This document shows, piece by piece, positions 43,446 through 51,813 of a stretch of DNA of 64,000 nt. The stretch is from Chloroflexi bacterium OLB13. Lineage in GTDB: Bacteria; Chloroflexota; Anaerolineae; Aggregatilineales; Phototrophicaceae. Both the position numbers and the translations under genes were made by a program. Numbering within the stretch: the first letter of the stretch is position 1; the number at the start of each line of letters is the position of its first letter. The stretch is taken from NCBI GenBank assembly GCA_001567485.1, contig JZRA01000080.1, forward strand, positions 1 to 64,000, in the 5' to 3' direction. The notes under the pieces are model-generated. The model was not told where the DNA came from, did not search any database, and worked only from the letters and a program-made list of their open reading frames with translations.

Positions 43446-45101
43446 ATGCAGATCGATGTCGCGCTTGAATTCGATACGTTTCCGGCGGGCAGGCCGCTGC
43501 GCATCTACCTGATGGTGTTGATTAAGGCGGAAAGCGTGGTCGGCGAAGCGCGCAGGCGTCCGCTGAATCTAAGCCTCGTGGTTGACCGCAGTGGTTCGAT
43601 GGCCGGGCCGAAGATCGACTATACGCGGCGCGCGGCGCAGATGCTCGTACAGAACCTCGGCGCGTCGGACACGCTGTCGGTCGTGCTTTACAACGACACC
43701 GTCGAAACGCTGTTGAACCCGGAGAAGGTGCAGCGCAAGGACATCATCAACCAACAGATCAGCCGGATCACGCCCAGCGGGGCGACCAATCTGAGCGGGG
43801 GATGGCTGCAAGGCGTCAACTTCGTGGCGCAAAATCTCGACAAAGCCCAGACCAACCGCGTGATCCTGATTTCGGACGGGTTGGCGAATCGCGGCGTGAC
43901 CGAGGCCTCGAAGCTGGTGACGTTCGCCACACAGAAGTACGGCGAGGGCGTCAGCACGACGACGATGGGTCTCGGTGACGACTTCAACGAAGAACTGCTC
44001 ATCAGCCTAGCCAACGCGGGCGGCGGAGCGTACTACTACATTGAAAGCCCGGAGGTGATGCCCACCATCCTCAACGAGGAGCTGACCGGTCTGCTCAAGA
44101 TGGTCGGGCAGAACATGACGATCCATGTCGGTGGTGTGCCATCGGGTTCGGTGCGTCAGATGAACGCGTATACCGAAGAGCCGGGCAGCACGGGCAAGAC
44201 GTTCCACCTCGGCGACGTGTTCGGGGACGAGATCAAGGCGCTGGTGCTTGAGCTTGAACTACCGGGGTTTGAACAGGCCGGCGCACAGCGCGCGGCTACG
44301 CTGACGATGACCTATGACAAGCTCACGGACTCCGGCGTCACACGGGAAAAAATCGAGCGCGAAATCACCATCACCATCGACGCGAACGCGCTCGCGGCAG
44401 GGCGTAAGTCGAATACGCAGGTGGTCGAGCAGGTCATGCTGCTGAAGGCCGCTCATGCGCGCCGTCAAGCGGTGGATCTGGCGGATCACGGCAAGTTCAG
44501 CGAGGCGTCTCAAGTGCTGGAGGCCGTAATCGCCGAGATCGACGAGTCCAGCGTGGCGGATGTGTCGATTCTTGAGGACGAGAAGAAGTCGCTCTCCGAG
44601 CAGGCCAAGGAGATGAGCCAAAGCTCGCAAACCGACATGAACGTCCCCGCGTTCTCGCGCAGGCGCAAGACGCTGTCCTCGCAGGCGTATTACACGATGA
44701 CCAGCCGCCATAACGAGACCGTTGTCATGCGCCAGCGGATGAACACGCCGGAAGAGTCATCGCCCGCCAAAAACCCGAAAGAGATCGACACCAAACCGCA
44801 GCGCGGATCACCACGCTTTGCGCATTACAGCGGCCGCGATTACCCGATCGAGGGCGACGAGGTTCACTTTGGCCGGGCGGTCGAGAATACAATCGTCGTC
44901 GATGAGCGCGGCGTGTCGCGGTTCCACTGTGTGCTGCGTCGTGATGGCGAGATCTACTGGCTGGAAGACACCGGCAGCACGAACGGAACGGTTATCAACG
45001 GAACGTCGCTGAGCGGTCGCCATCCTATTCGGGCCGGCGACATCATCCACCTCGGCGAGGCCAAGATCGTGTTTCACGACGGAACCACGGAGCAGTTATG
45101 A
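43446..45101 (+). CDS. VWA domain protein with C-terminal FHA domain
   Basis: A 551-residue cytosolic-looking protein. The N-terminal VWA domain (about 37-215) has a complete MIDAS motif: D47-x-S49-x-S51 (VVDRSGSMAG), the T in SGATNLSGG and the D in VILISDGLANRG. A middle helical region (300-390) follows. A C-terminal FHA domain (about 465-535) has FGRAVENTIVVDERGVSRFH and STNGTVINGTSL, which bind phosphothreonine. Such VWA-FHA proteins link metal-dependent binding to Ser/Thr phosphorylation, but no kinase is in the window. GAGGG precedes ATG 43446. The stop overlaps the next gene (ATGA), so they are coupled. Confidence 0.87.
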   Translation: MQIDVALEFDTFPAGRPLRIYLMVLIKAESVVGEARRRPLNLSLVVDRSGSMAGPKIDYTRRAAQMLVQNLGASDTLSVVLYNDTVETLLNPEKVQRKDIINQQISRITPSGATNLSGGWLQGVNFVAQNLDKAQTNRVILISDGLANRGVTEASKLVTFATQKYGEGVSTTTMGLGDDFNEELLISLANAGGGAYYYIESPEVMPTILNEELTGLLKMVGQNMTIHVGGVPSGSVRQMNAYTEEPGSTGKTFHLGDVFGDEIKALVLELELPGFEQAGAQRAATLTMTYDKLTDSGVTREKIEREITITIDANALAAGRKSNTQVVEQVMLLKAAHARRQAVDLADHGKFSEASQVLEAVIAEIDESSVADVSILEDEKKSLSEQAKEMSQSSQTDMNVPAFSRRRKTLSSQAYYTMTSRHNETVVMRQRMNTPEESSPAKNPKEIDTKPQRGSPRFAHYSGRDYPIEGDEVHFGRAVENTIVVDERGVSRFHCVLRRDGEIYWLEDTGSTNGTVINGTSLSGRHPIRAGDIIHLGEAKIVFHDGTTEQL

Positions 45102-45655
45102 CCCAAGAAACTTTGCCGGTCAGCATCGCGGGCGTCAAACGCGAACTGCGGCTGTTCGAGATCAAGCCGGGGGTGCGAATCGCAATTCTCAACATCCTCG
45201 GCGACACAGAGTTGGTCGACGCCGCGGCGAAAGCCCTCGGGCCGCGCGTGCTGGATACCGGCGCCGAGATAATCGTCACGGCCGAAGCGAAGGCCATTCC
45301 GCTTGCCCACGCGGTCAGCAGTGTCATCGGGCTGCCATACGTCGTTTTGCGCAAGACGTATAAACCGTACATGGGCGATGCGCTCAAGAGTGAGACGCTC
45401 AGCATCACGACCGGCGCTCCGCAAACGCTGTATCTCGATGAGAAAGATCGCGGGTTGGTCGCTGGGAAACGTGTGGTGCTGCTGGACGATGTGATTTCGA
45501 CCGGGTCGACGCTTCAGGGCATGCGGCTCATCATGGGCAAGGCAGGGGCTGAAGTCGTGGGCGACGCGGCGATCTTTACCGAAGGCGACCGCGCCAAGTG
45601 GACGGGCGTGATCGCGCTCGGCCACCTGCCGGTGTTCATCGACGGGCAGAGTTAG
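45098..45655 (+). CDS. Type I phosphoribosyltransferase, adenine/xanthine-like
   Basis: A 185-residue PRTase. The PRPP loop is RVVLLDDVISTGSTLQGM (about 122-139), the type I signature. The N-terminal hood region and the VVLRKTYKPYMGDALK segment resemble the APRT/XPRT group. It likely joins a purine base to PRPP. It overlaps the VWA-FHA gene by four bases (ATGA), an unusual pairing. It ends convergent with the methyltransferase, overlapping four bases. Base specificity not readable. Confidence 0.8.
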   Translation: MTQETLPVSIAGVKRELRLFEIKPGVRIAILNILGDTELVDAAAKALGPRVLDTGAEIIVTAEAKAIPLAHAVSSVIGLPYVVLRKTYKPYMGDALKSETLSITTGAPQTLYLDEKDRGLVAGKRVVLLDDVISTGSTLQGMRLIMGKAGAEVVGDAAIFTEGDRAKWTGVIALGHLPVFIDGQS

Positions 45656-46383
45656 CGGGCGCGCTTTTCCACGACCAGAAAGTGCGATAGGCCGAACGTA
45701 TCGAGCGGCGTGCCTTCGAGCCGGTAGAGCAGATTGCGGATGACCTCGGCCGGGCGGCCCAACCGCGCGATGATATTGTCGTATCCGCCGTACACACGGC
45801 GATGATGCAACACGCGTGTCGGCGTCCCGTCGAACAGGTGCAGCAGGCCGCGCTTGGTGTATGCCCGCACATGAGGCGCAAGGCGGTTGCGCAGCACATC
45901 CGGCAGGTAGTTGATCAGCGGCGTGTTGCCGAAATGATACGCGCCGCGCCAGTAATGACCGTGCGTTTCAAACGGATACCAGCGGTTGGGACAGAAGATC
46001 ACGATGCGGCCGCCTGGGCGCGTCACACGCACCATTTCGAGCGCAGCGGCGCGGTCGTCGGCGACGTGTTCGATGACCTCGTGAGAGTAGACCGTATCAA
46101 ACGTGTTGTCGGGGTAGGGCAGGTGTTCCGCCGTGCTGACCACTGCGTTAGGCGTCCCGTCACGCGCCTCGGCGACGCGCTCCAGCTCGATGTCCATGGC
46201 GTAGACGTGCGGCGAGTACCGCTTGACGAACTCGGTGCTGTACATGCCGACGCCACACCCGTCGACGAGGATCGCGGCGCCGTCGAGCTTCGACCACTGG
46301 GCGACCATGGAGAGACGGCGCTCCTGACCGGCGCGCCAAACATAACTCGGTTCGCCACGCTGAGCGGCGAGGTGCGATGGCAT
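45652..46383 (-). CDS. Class I SAM-dependent methyltransferase
   Basis: A 243-residue methyltransferase of the Methyltransf_11 type. Motif I is AILVDGCGVGMYSTEFV; the acidic loop is YAMDIELERV; motif II reads DTVYSHEVIEHVADD; the post-motif has VTRPGGRIVIFCPN. The C-terminal 90 residues are extra and basic (LAPHVRAYTKRGLLHLF). ATG 46383 is chosen; GTG 46395 is possible. The substrate is unknown. An isolated gene. Confidence 0.82.
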   Translation of the reverse strand: MPSHLAAQRGEPSYVWRAGQERRLSMVAQWSKLDGAAILVDGCGVGMYSTEFVKRYSPHVYAMDIELERVAEARDGTPNAVVSTAEHLPYPDNTFDTVYSHEVIEHVADDRAAALEMVRVTRPGGRIVIFCPNRWYPFETHGHYWRGAYHFGNTPLINYLPDVLRNRLAPHVRAYTKRGLLHLFDGTPTRVLHHRRVYGGYDNIIARLGRPAEVIRNLLYRLEGTPLDTFGLSHFLVVEKRAR

Positions 46384-46446
46384 CGAAGGTATCACTTCCA
46401 GACTTTGGACGTCAGACCGTCATTGTAGGGGACGGCGCGCGGCGGG

Positions 46447-47049
46447 TCAACTCGACAGCGACCGCTGCGGAAAAACGTAGCGATGGACGGGCGCGTTGGT
46501 GCGCAGCGCGATTCCATTGGCGCGTTCGAATACGCGGTGGATGTCCTCGACACGGCGGACTTGTTCGGTGGTCGGCTCGCCGGTGAACACGACCAGCGTC
46601 ACCGCCAAATCGCCGACGAACGCGACCAGCCAGCCGTTGACGATCTCGCGGCTGATGAGGCCGATCTTGCCGCTGGCGCGTAGGGTCTTGAAGGCGCTGT
46701 AGATGGCGCGCGCGACATCCGGCGTCACCTTGCCTTCGATGTACAGCGGCTTGTCCTCTTTGAGGCGCAGCGTTGCGCACAGCGTGACGCCGGGGCGGAA
46801 CTCCTCTTTGAGAAACTCGGTTACACCCGGCGCAGCAGCCTTGCGCCATGCGTCGCTTTGAGGATCTTTCTCGATCAGGCGCTGCACAATCTCCATCTGC
46901 TGCGCGTAATGATGATAGACGGCATTGAACTGATCCTTATTGATTTTTCCCTCGGCAAAGTCTCCGGCGAGGGTTTCCATCTTCTGCCGGATGTGGTCTA
47001 ATGTTTGCCGTGGATCGAGCGGCGTTTTCCGGTTGTTTTGCTGCGCCAT
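46447..47049 (-). CDS. Hypothetical protein with possible roadblock/longin-like C-terminus
   Basis: A 200-residue soluble protein. A basic, helical N-terminus (RQTLDHIRQKMETLAGDFAE) is followed by a helix (QMEIVQRLIEKDPQ). Residues about 100-170 alternate strands and helices (VTLCATLRLKEDKPL, IVNGWLVAFVGDLAVTLV, RRVEDIHRVFERAN), which could be a roadblock-like alpha/beta layer. That fold assignment is tentative. ATG 47049 is chosen over the earlier TTG. It lies divergent from the alginate-lyase-like gene. Confidence 0.55.
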   Translation of the reverse strand: MAQQNNRKTPLDPRQTLDHIRQKMETLAGDFAEGKINKDQFNAVYHHYAQQMEIVQRLIEKDPQSDAWRKAAAPGVTEFLKEEFRPGVTLCATLRLKEDKPLYIEGKVTPDVARAIYSAFKTLRASGKIGLISREIVNGWLVAFVGDLAVTLVVFTGEPTTEQVRRVEDIHRVFERANGIALRTNAPVHRYVFPQRSLSS

Positions 47050-47132
47050 AGGTTGCGGATAGTGAACCGAACGCAATTCAGATGCGGTCAGTGTAACACC
47101 TCTTTCACCGATTCAGTAAAAATGATCCTCAG

Positions 47133-48080
47133 ATGAACGTCCACCACTTTGCCCTGACATTTTCACCCGCGGAGGCCGCGCAGGCGCGTGAACGGCGGAG
47201 TGCGCCAGAACGCGTTGGGGCGTGGGGCGCGTTTGAGTCGCTGTGCGCGCAGACCATGCCTGACCCGCTGCAGCAGGCCGTTGTCGATGCGCTGAGTTGG
47301 CGGCTCACAGGTGACGGGGCTGCGGCCGAGCGTGCGGCGGCTGTGCTGGCCGGTGACGCGATCCAGTCAGATGAACCCACTACGCCGTTGATCGACGCGT
47401 GCCGCCGTGCAATCGGGTTCGCGCAGGCGCTTGAATGCGTGCGCGATCACGGGGCGATGCCGGATGCTGCGCGCGCCGCGATCATTGACCGGTGGCACGG
47501 CCGCGTATCCGCGCTGAACAGCCGTCTGGCGCAGTCCGCGATCCACGAGCAGGCTTGGATCGCGGCGGTCAACCTCGCCGCCGGCGTCGTGCTTGAACGT
47601 GAGTCCATGTTTGATGCAGGCGCGGACAGCTACCGGCGCATTGTGGACTCTGTCCAGCCGCACGGATATATCGCCGCGATTGTCGAGCCGCGCGACGCGG
47701 ACGCGCTCACGCGCACGCTGGCCGCCGTGCATGGACTGGTGCTCGCCGCCGAGATCGCCGCGCAGGCAGACATCGACCTGTGGGCGTATGAGCGCCGGGG
47801 CGTCAGCGTGATGACGGCCGCGCTCTACCCGCTGTACTATTACTTCTATCCTGAAAAATGGCCGTGGTTCGAGGGGCTGGAGCTTGGGCCGGTGCAGGTG
47901 GAGTTCAGGCAGTACGCGGCATTCCTTGAACTGGTCAATCATAAGAACGGCGGTAGTGTGCGCGCTGTGAAACTCATCTTGGACGATGTCAGGCCGGTGT
48001 TCGACGCGCTGGGCGGCGGGCCGGTCACGTTGACGCATGCGGTCGTGCCGGTCGCTCGGCGCGGCCTATTTAGGAGATAA
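47133..48080 (+). CDS. Alginate-lyase-like / alpha-toroid protein
   Basis: A 315-residue protein without a signal peptide. The pattern is that of alpha/alpha toroid polysaccharide lyases of the alginate-lyase type: DALSWRLTGDGAAAERAAAV, IHEQAWIAAVNLAAG, DSVQPHGYIAAIVEPRDAD, GLVLAAEIAAQADIDLWAYE and PLYYYFYPEKWPWFEG. The catalytic Asn-x3-His pair of known lyases is not clearly kept, so activity is uncertain. The stop (48080) lies five bases before the next start, so it is probably co-transcribed with the flavoprotein. Confidence 0.6.
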   Translation: MNVHHFALTFSPAEAAQARERRSAPERVGAWGAFESLCAQTMPDPLQQAVVDALSWRLTGDGAAAERAAAVLAGDAIQSDEPTTPLIDACRRAIGFAQALECVRDHGAMPDAARAAIIDRWHGRVSALNSRLAQSAIHEQAWIAAVNLAAGVVLERESMFDAGADSYRRIVDSVQPHGYIAAIVEPRDADALTRTLAAVHGLVLAAEIAAQADIDLWAYERRGVSVMTAALYPLYYYFYPEKWPWFEGLELGPVQVEFRQYAAFLELVNHKNGGSVRAVKLILDDVRPVFDALGGGPVTLTHAVVPVARRGLFRR

Positions 48081-48084
48081 CCCC

Positions 48085-49482
48085 ATGATCGCCGAACCCG
48101 TGATGTACACCCGCATCAACGACACCCACCTTGAGGCGCTGCGCGGACTGGCCGGCGCGGAGAACGTCACGACCGCACAAGCCATGCTCGATCTGCACAA
48201 CCGCGACGCGTCGCGTCACCCCGCCGGGAACGCCGAGGCTGTGATCTTCGCGACCGATGCGGAACAGGTCAGCCGGGTGATGGCGTACTGCAACGAACAT
48301 CGCATCCCGGTCACGCCGTGGGGCGTCGGGACGTCGCTGGAAGGCAATCCGCTTGCACGCTTCGGTGGCATCTCGTTCAGCTTTGAACGTATGACGGCGA
48401 TCGTAAAAGTTCACGCCGATGATTTTCAGGTCACCGTTCAGCCGGGGATCGGCCACAAGGATTTGAATGCGCAGCTTGCGCGTTACGGCCTGTTCTTCCC
48501 GCCTGATCCGGGCGCGAACGCGACGGTCGGCGGCATGCTCGCCAATAACGCGGCCGGCATCCGCACGGTCAAGTACGGCGCGACAAAGGACAACGTGCTC
48601 AAAATGCAGGTGGTGCTGGCGGATGGCCGGATCATCTCGGTTGGCTCGCGTTCGATCAAGCAGTCGTCGGGCTATGATCTGCTGCACCTGTTCGTCGGCA
48701 GTGAAGGCACGTTGGGCATCATCACCGAGGCGACGCTCAAGCTCGTGCCGGTGCCGAGCTTGATGAGTTCGGTTGTGGCGTCGTTCCCCAGCGTTGAGGC
48801 GGCCGTCGAGGCGGTCGTCGCGGTGCGCGGCAGCGGGCTTGATCCGGCGGCGCTCGAATTCATCGACGCGAGGCAGTCCGCGCTGCTGCGCGATCACAAC
48901 GGCGTCGACCTTGAAGAAGCGCCGACGTTGTTCATGGAGTTTCACGCGGTGCTGCCAGAGGCGCTCGACTTCGGCCTTGCACAGGTTAAGGAAATTTGCG
49001 AGGAGCTGGGCGCCACACGCATCAAGACGACGACCGACAATGCCGAACGCGCGAAGTTGTGGAGCGCGCGGCATCACGCGTTCGAACTGCTGCAGCGGCT
49101 TCATCCGGGGCAGGAGATCTACATCGGCGATGTCGCTGTGCCGATCAGTGCCTATCCCGATCTCATCGGCTTTGCGGAGCACGCTATCGCTGAGGCAGGC
49201 ATCAAGGCGTTTATGAAGGGACATGCGGGGGACGGCAACATCCACTGCGAGTTCCCGTTTAAGGATGAGGCTGAGTTCGCGCGCGCAAGCCATGTCAACG
49301 ACATGATCGTGCAGAAGGCGATCGAACTGGGCGGCACGGCGACCGGTGAACACGGCGTCGGCGTTGGCAAGGTGCGCCACATGATCCGCGAGCATGGCGC
49401 ATCGCTCGACGTGATGCGTCAGATCAAGTACACGCTCGACCCCAACGGGATTCTCAATCCGGGCAAGATATTCCCGGAGTAG
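48085..49482 (+). CDS. GlcD-type FAD-binding oxidase (glycolate/D-lactate dehydrogenase family)
   Basis: A 465-residue flavoprotein. The FAD_binding_4 domain (about 35-215) includes VTPWGVGTSLEGNPL and FFPPDPGANATVGGMLANNA. The FAD-oxidase C domain (215-460) has FMKGHAGDGNIHCEFPF and GEHGVGVGKVRHM. The family oxidises 2-hydroxy acids such as glycolate or D-lactate and passes electrons to the respiratory chain. A C-terminal Fe-S subunit (GlcF) is not present nearby. ATG 48085 is chosen, with AGGAGA upstream. Confidence 0.87.
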   Translation: MIAEPVMYTRINDTHLEALRGLAGAENVTTAQAMLDLHNRDASRHPAGNAEAVIFATDAEQVSRVMAYCNEHRIPVTPWGVGTSLEGNPLARFGGISFSFERMTAIVKVHADDFQVTVQPGIGHKDLNAQLARYGLFFPPDPGANATVGGMLANNAAGIRTVKYGATKDNVLKMQVVLADGRIISVGSRSIKQSSGYDLLHLFVGSEGTLGIITEATLKLVPVPSLMSSVVASFPSVEAAVEAVVAVRGSGLDPAALEFIDARQSALLRDHNGVDLEEAPTLFMEFHAVLPEALDFGLAQVKEICEELGATRIKTTTDNAERAKLWSARHHAFELLQRLHPGQEIYIGDVAVPISAYPDLIGFAEHAIAEAGIKAFMKGHAGDGNIHCEFPFKDEAEFARASHVNDMIVQKAIELGGTATGEHGVGVGKVRHMIREHGASLDVMRQIKYTLDPNGILNPGKIFPE

Positions 49483-49483
49483 G

Positions 49484-49511
49484 ATGCGTTAGCCTAAATG
49501 CGTTAGCCTAA
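49484..49511 (+). repeat. Tandem duplication of a 14-base unit after the flavoprotein
   Basis: Two perfect back-to-back copies of ATGCGTTAGCCTAA begin two bases after the stop codon. The origin is likely replication slippage. No function is suggested. Confidence 0.85.
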
Positions 49512-49526
49512 GAAGGACGGCACGGC

Positions 49527-49841
49527 CTAGAAGTCCGTGTCGTCCTCGTAGAAGTCCTCGTCGTTCTCTTCTTCTTCGTCTTCGTCGTCATCGCCATACA
49601 GGTCGATGTCGTCCTCTTCGTCGTCGTCTTCGTCGTACCCTTGTTCGTCCGGGTCTTCGTCGACGCTGAAGATCAAATCGAGGTTGACGAGATCATCGTC
49701 GTCGTCCTCTTCGTCGAAACCCACATCGTCTCCGAGTAGTTCGTCGTCCTCAACCAACGCCTCGTCGTCTCCGATATCGTCGCCGAGGTCGTCTTCGATC
49801 ATGACGGGCAGGCCCGCGCTGTGGAAGATTTCGTCGAGCAT
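49527..49841 (-). CDS. Very acidic low-complexity protein (104 aa)
   Basis: More than half of the residues are Asp or Glu (for example EEDDDDDLVNLDLIFSVDED and DDDEDEEEENDEDFYEDD). A short less acidic N-terminus (MLDEIFHSAGLPVMIED) may fold. No domain recognised. A GTGGGG stretch lies upstream of ATG 49841. Polar tracts of this kind occur in DNA-mimic or RNA-polymerase-binding proteins such as RpoE-delta, but that is speculation. No cysteines, so it is unlikely to bind an iron-sulfur cluster. Confidence 0.6.
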   Translation of the reverse strand: MLDEIFHSAGLPVMIEDDLGDDIGDDEALVEDDELLGDDVGFDEEDDDDDLVNLDLIFSVDEDPDEQGYDEDDDEEDDIDLYGDDDEDEEEENDEDFYEDDTDF

Positions 49842-49921
49842 GGTATTCCCCACACCTGTTCCCTAGTCGCGCGGTATTTTAACCAATCCGCCGATTCTGT
49901 CTAGCCTGCATCGCGGCGAAT

Positions 49922-50503
49922 TTACGGCGTGCTTACCGAGGCCGCGAGATCAAGGAAGAATCGGTGAATGCGCGCATCGTCCGAGAGTTCGGGATGGAAC
50001 GCCGTGGCGAGCAGATGCCCCTGCCGCGCGGCGACGATGGATTGATCGTCCAAGCGCGCCAGCACGTCGACGCCCGCGCCAGCGGAGGTCGCCACCGGCG
50101 CGCGGATGAAGATGGCGGGGAACGGGCCGCCTTCGATGCCGGCGATGTCGAGATTCACCTCGAAACTGTCGATCTGCCGCCCGAACGCGTTGCGGTTCAC
50201 CGTCAAGTCCATGACTCCGAGTAGGGGCTGGCGGTCGCCGCCGATGTCTTTAGCGAGGAAGATCATGCCCGCGCAGGTGCCCCATGTCGGCTTGCTCCGC
50301 GTGAACTCACGCAGCGGATCGAGCAGGCCGTAGCTAACGGCCAGTTTGCCGATGGTCGTGCTTTCGCCACCGGGGATAATCAGGCCGTCCAAGCCGTCGA
50401 GATGTTCGGGCAGGCGGACTTCCCGGACGGTCGCGCCCAGCGATTCGAGCTTCTTGCGATGTTCGATGAATGCGCCTTGCAGCGCCAATACGCCAATTTC
50501 CAC
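49922..50503 (-). CDS. pdxT: Pyridoxal 5'-phosphate synthase glutaminase subunit
   Basis: A 193-residue class I glutamine amidotransferase. The PdxT motifs are present: VLALQGAFIEHRKKLESLG, IIPGGESTTIGKL, and the nucleophile C77 in WGTCAGMIFLAKD. H and E of the triad lie in TAFHPELSDD. It supplies ammonia to PdxS for de novo PLP synthesis. pdxS is not adjacent, though PdxS-PdxT usually sit together. GTG 50503 is the start (VEIGVLALQG), since longer upstream frames show no conservation. Confidence 0.93.
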   Translation of the reverse strand: MEIGVLALQGAFIEHRKKLESLGATVREVRLPEHLDGLDGLIIPGGESTTIGKLAVSYGLLDPLREFTRSKPTWGTCAGMIFLAKDIGGDRQPLLGVMDLTVNRNAFGRQIDSFEVNLDIAGIEGGPFPAIFIRAPVATSAGAGVDVLARLDDQSIVAARQGHLLATAFHPELSDDARIHRFFLDLAASVSTP

Positions 50504-50682
50504 ACGCGCTCCTATTCGGATTGATCGCCTCCGGTATGATCGTACTGTACGGTAGGGCGCGGGGCGCTTCAAGGGGGCGATAAGTCCATTGTCAAAACCC
50601 CTCGCAGTTGGCAAATCGGGCCGGTCTGAGTAGACTTGTCGCCAGTGTTTGCCTCGTTGATCGCGTTGGAGCACCGTCGCCA

Positions 50683-51705
50683 ATGACCACAATCTGGAAC
50701 ATGCCGCGCATTGAGCTGACTGACCTGTCGCGCCTGCGCGAACAGCGCCCCGCTGCCCTTCTGACCGGTAAACGCAGTTGGCAGGCGGTGAATACGATGC
50801 TCAAGTTTCCGGTCGTCGTTCAAGCCGAGCCTGAGAGCGCGGATCGCAGCTATTTGGAGTTTCTATCGGAGAATCTGCCCAAGCAGGTGCAGGTTGTGTA
50901 TGCCGTCGGCGGCGGATTGGTTTGCGACGCCGCGAAGTACATCGCATGGAAGCGCAAGCTGCCCGCGGTTCTGGTGCCGACGGCGTTGAGCGTCGACGGC
51001 TTTTTCACAGCGACGGTTTCGCTGCGTGATGGCGGGGCGGGCGTGTACGTGGAGTCCGGCCCGGCGGAGCGCGTCATCATCGACTGGGATGTCATCAGCA
51101 CGGCGCCGGCGCATATTCGCGGCGCAGGGATTGTTGAGCTTATCAGTATCGTAACCGGATTGCTCGACTGGCAGTACGCGGCTGAAAAAGGCAAGAACAC
51201 GCTCAACGAGCGTTTTCAGCCGTGGGCCGCAGCGATTGCCGCCGGCATCGCCCAGCAGGCATTCCGGATCGCCAAAGGGGTCGGCGAAGGACAGGTCTCG
51301 GCGCTCCGTGAGCTGCTCGACCTGATCTGTATGGAAGTGCGGCTGACGACTCAGATCGGGCACACCCGGCCCCAGGAAGGCAGCGAACAGTTCTTTGCGC
51401 AGGCTATCCAGCCGCGCGCCAGCCGGCGGGGCAAGAAGCCGTATGCAGAGCTGGTCGGCCCGGGCATCCTACTTGCGATGGCGCTGCACAATCAGAACGT
51501 TCAGCCGATCCGCGACACGATGCTGGCAGCAGGCATCCGCCTGAATACGCTTGACGAGATCGACATCCGCGACAGCCTGCTCGAACTGCCGCAGTTCGTC
51601 AAGGACAACGCGCTTCCATACAGTAAGCTCAACGACATGTCGTTCACGCCGGACACGGCTGGCGAACTGATTAAGAAGGCCGGGCTGTCCACCGCCGAAG
51701 CGTAG
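50683..51705 (+). CDS. Glycerol-1-phosphate-dehydrogenase-like protein, metal ligands substituted
   Basis: A 340-residue protein of the G1PDH/AraM family. The NAD-binding loop is present (YAVGGGLVCDAAKYIAW), as is PTALSVDGFFTATVSL. Recalled AraM motifs allow a comparison: the metal Asp (G-x-G-D) reads G-I-V-E here, the Glu-His (GGEHHLSH) reads GSEQFFAQ, and the His-Gly of the last ligand reads PYAELVG. Thus both histidines are lost and the Asp is replaced by Glu. The enzyme may be inactive, use another cofactor, or bind a ligand as a sensor. The chosen ATG is 50683, divergent from pdxT. Confidence 0.75.
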   Translation: MTTIWNMPRIELTDLSRLREQRPAALLTGKRSWQAVNTMLKFPVVVQAEPESADRSYLEFLSENLPKQVQVVYAVGGGLVCDAAKYIAWKRKLPAVLVPTALSVDGFFTATVSLRDGGAGVYVESGPAERVIIDWDVISTAPAHIRGAGIVELISIVTGLLDWQYAAEKGKNTLNERFQPWAAAIAAGIAQQAFRIAKGVGEGQVSALRELLDLICMEVRLTTQIGHTRPQEGSEQFFAQAIQPRASRRGKKPYAELVGPGILLAMALHNQNVQPIRDTMLAAGIRLNTLDEIDIRDSLLELPQFVKDNALPYSKLNDMSFTPDTAGELIKKAGLSTAEA

Positions 51706-51813
51706 CGGCGTGCGGGGGGCTGGCTTCACAAACACATTACCGTATTGGGCATGATCGTCTGCCGCGCCGATCTGTAGCCGCGCCGTAGACGTTGTTAGAA
51801 ATGGAGCTGTACC

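Noticed and set aside
49514-49545. Hairpin as terminator of the flavoprotein
   Set aside because: A stem is visible but it overlaps the end of the acidic gene and is not followed by a T run, so it is not listed as a terminator.
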